A stretch of DNA of 6,989 nt from Alphaproteobacteria bacterium (GTDB lineage: Bacteria > Pseudomonadota > Alphaproteobacteria > Sphingomonadales > Sphingomonadaceae): assembly GCA_018830415.1 (NCBI GenBank), contig JAHJSJ010000193.1, positions 1-6,989 of the forward strand, read 5' to 3'. A model generated the notes under the pieces. It made no database searches. It saw only the letters and a list, made by a program, of their open reading frames with translations, and was not told the DNA's origin. Both the position numbers and the translations under genes were made by a program. This document shows, in pieces, positions 6,496 to 6,989 of this stretch; the first letter of the stretch is position 1; the number at the start of each line of letters is the position of its first letter.

Positions 6496-6989
6496 TCAGG
6501 CGAGGTAATCATGGACAACCACTCCCAGTTCGAGGGTGAAATCGGCGATCAGATGCACCGAAGAGAGGATTTCAAGCACCGGCAGGTCGGCCATCGGGGC
6601 CAGCGCGTGCGGTTGCAGATCAAGCGAGGCCGGCCCGGTCCATGCTCCCTTCAACACAATATCGCGGCGATGGTATTGCACCAGCTCGCACACGCGCGGC
6701 GTGCCATCGACATGCGGGATGATCTTGAGCAGGAACCCCGGCTCACCCAGCATCGCCAATGCCTCCGCTTCATCAAGCGGCCTGTGCTTGTAGCCCATGG
6801 TTGCCCGCGCAACCCGTTCGGGCCCGTAATCCAGCTTTCCCAGCAAGGTGTCATGCGCGACTTCGAGGTGCGGGCTGGCCAGTTTCTGCGGGAACCCCCA
6901 CAATTCCCGGCCACCGGAAATTGGCGCGTGCACATCCAGAAACATGTTGTGGGTATAGGCCCCGCCAACGCTCCCCAATCGCACGGGGA
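6496..6989 (-). CDS. Acetoacetate decarboxylase-like paralogue, Lys115 replaced by Gln (5' end outside window)
   Basis: The C-terminal ~164 residues of a second ADC-family protein; the frame is still open at the right edge, and the GTG at 6984 is internal, not a start. It aligns without gaps to the downstream ADC gene at an offset of 762 bases, with about 70% identical residues by hand count over 162 positions. Shared runs include MFLD, GGRELWGFP, AHDTLLG, MGYKH, LGEPGFLLKI and VVHDYLA. The active-site motif reads ELWGFPQKLA: the residue equal to the clostridial Schiff-base Lys115 is glutamine (CAG at 6888-6886), while the following lysine is kept. Classical decarboxylation is therefore doubtful; the product may use the remaining lysine, catalyse a different reaction as some ADC-superfamily members do, or partner with its neighbour. 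First gene of the visible adc-adc-bdhA run. Confidence 0.87.
   Translation of the reverse strand, partial: PVRLGSVGGAYTHNMFLDVHAPISGGRELWGFPQKLASPHLEVAHDTLLGKLDYGPERVARATMGYKHRPLDEAEALAMLGEPGFLLKIIPHVDGTPRVCELVQYHRRDIVLKGAWTGPASLDLQPHALAPMADLPVLEILSSVHLIADFTLELGVVVHDYLA

Overview
The window is GC-rich, densely coded chromosomal DNA that reads as an alphaproteobacterium, most likely Sphingomonadales (Erythrobacter, Porphyrobacter or Novosphingobium-like). The basis is protein style and base composition only (a WalW-type deacetylase, a 3-hydroxybutyrate dehydrogenase with acetoacetate decarboxylases, an Lrp/AsnC regulator, high-GC codon use). No marker gene fixes the genus.

Left block (1-1047, minus strand): an Lrp/AsnC regulator, then a GFA-domain zinc protein that has no ordinary start codon able to include its first zinc motif, then the first 38 codons of an unrecognised gene that leaves the window. 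The three lie head to tail with short gaps and may be one transcript. A 272-base divergent intergenic region (1048-1319) with AT-rich inverted repeats separates them from the next block.

Middle block (1320-4104, plus strand): a soluble PAS/HisKA sensor-kinase-like protein with a good phospho-acceptor H-box but a badly eroded ATP-binding domain, followed after 28 bases by a WalW-type polysaccharide deacetylase. They look like a two-gene operon.

tRNA/integration block (4265-4879, plus strand): tRNA-Ile(CAT) and tRNA-Pro(TGG), then an 88-base untranslated stretch containing 12-base-period TTGTGCCA repeats, then the broken N-terminal piece of what appears to be a tyrosine recombinase, with an internal TGA and no catalytic domain. 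This looks like the scar of a genetic element that once used the tRNA-Pro gene as its attachment site.

Right block (4926-6989, minus strand): two tandem acetoacetate-decarboxylase-family genes (the upstream one cut by the window edge) followed by D-3-hydroxybutyrate dehydrogenase. The dehydrogenase makes acetoacetate and the intact decarboxylase could turn it into acetone and CO2. In the upstream paralogue the Schiff-base lysine position is glutamine, so it probably does something else. That substitution, the integrase scar and the degenerate kinase are the points most worth a second look. I found no CRISPR array, rRNA gene or intact mobile element, and no convincing new multi-gene system.
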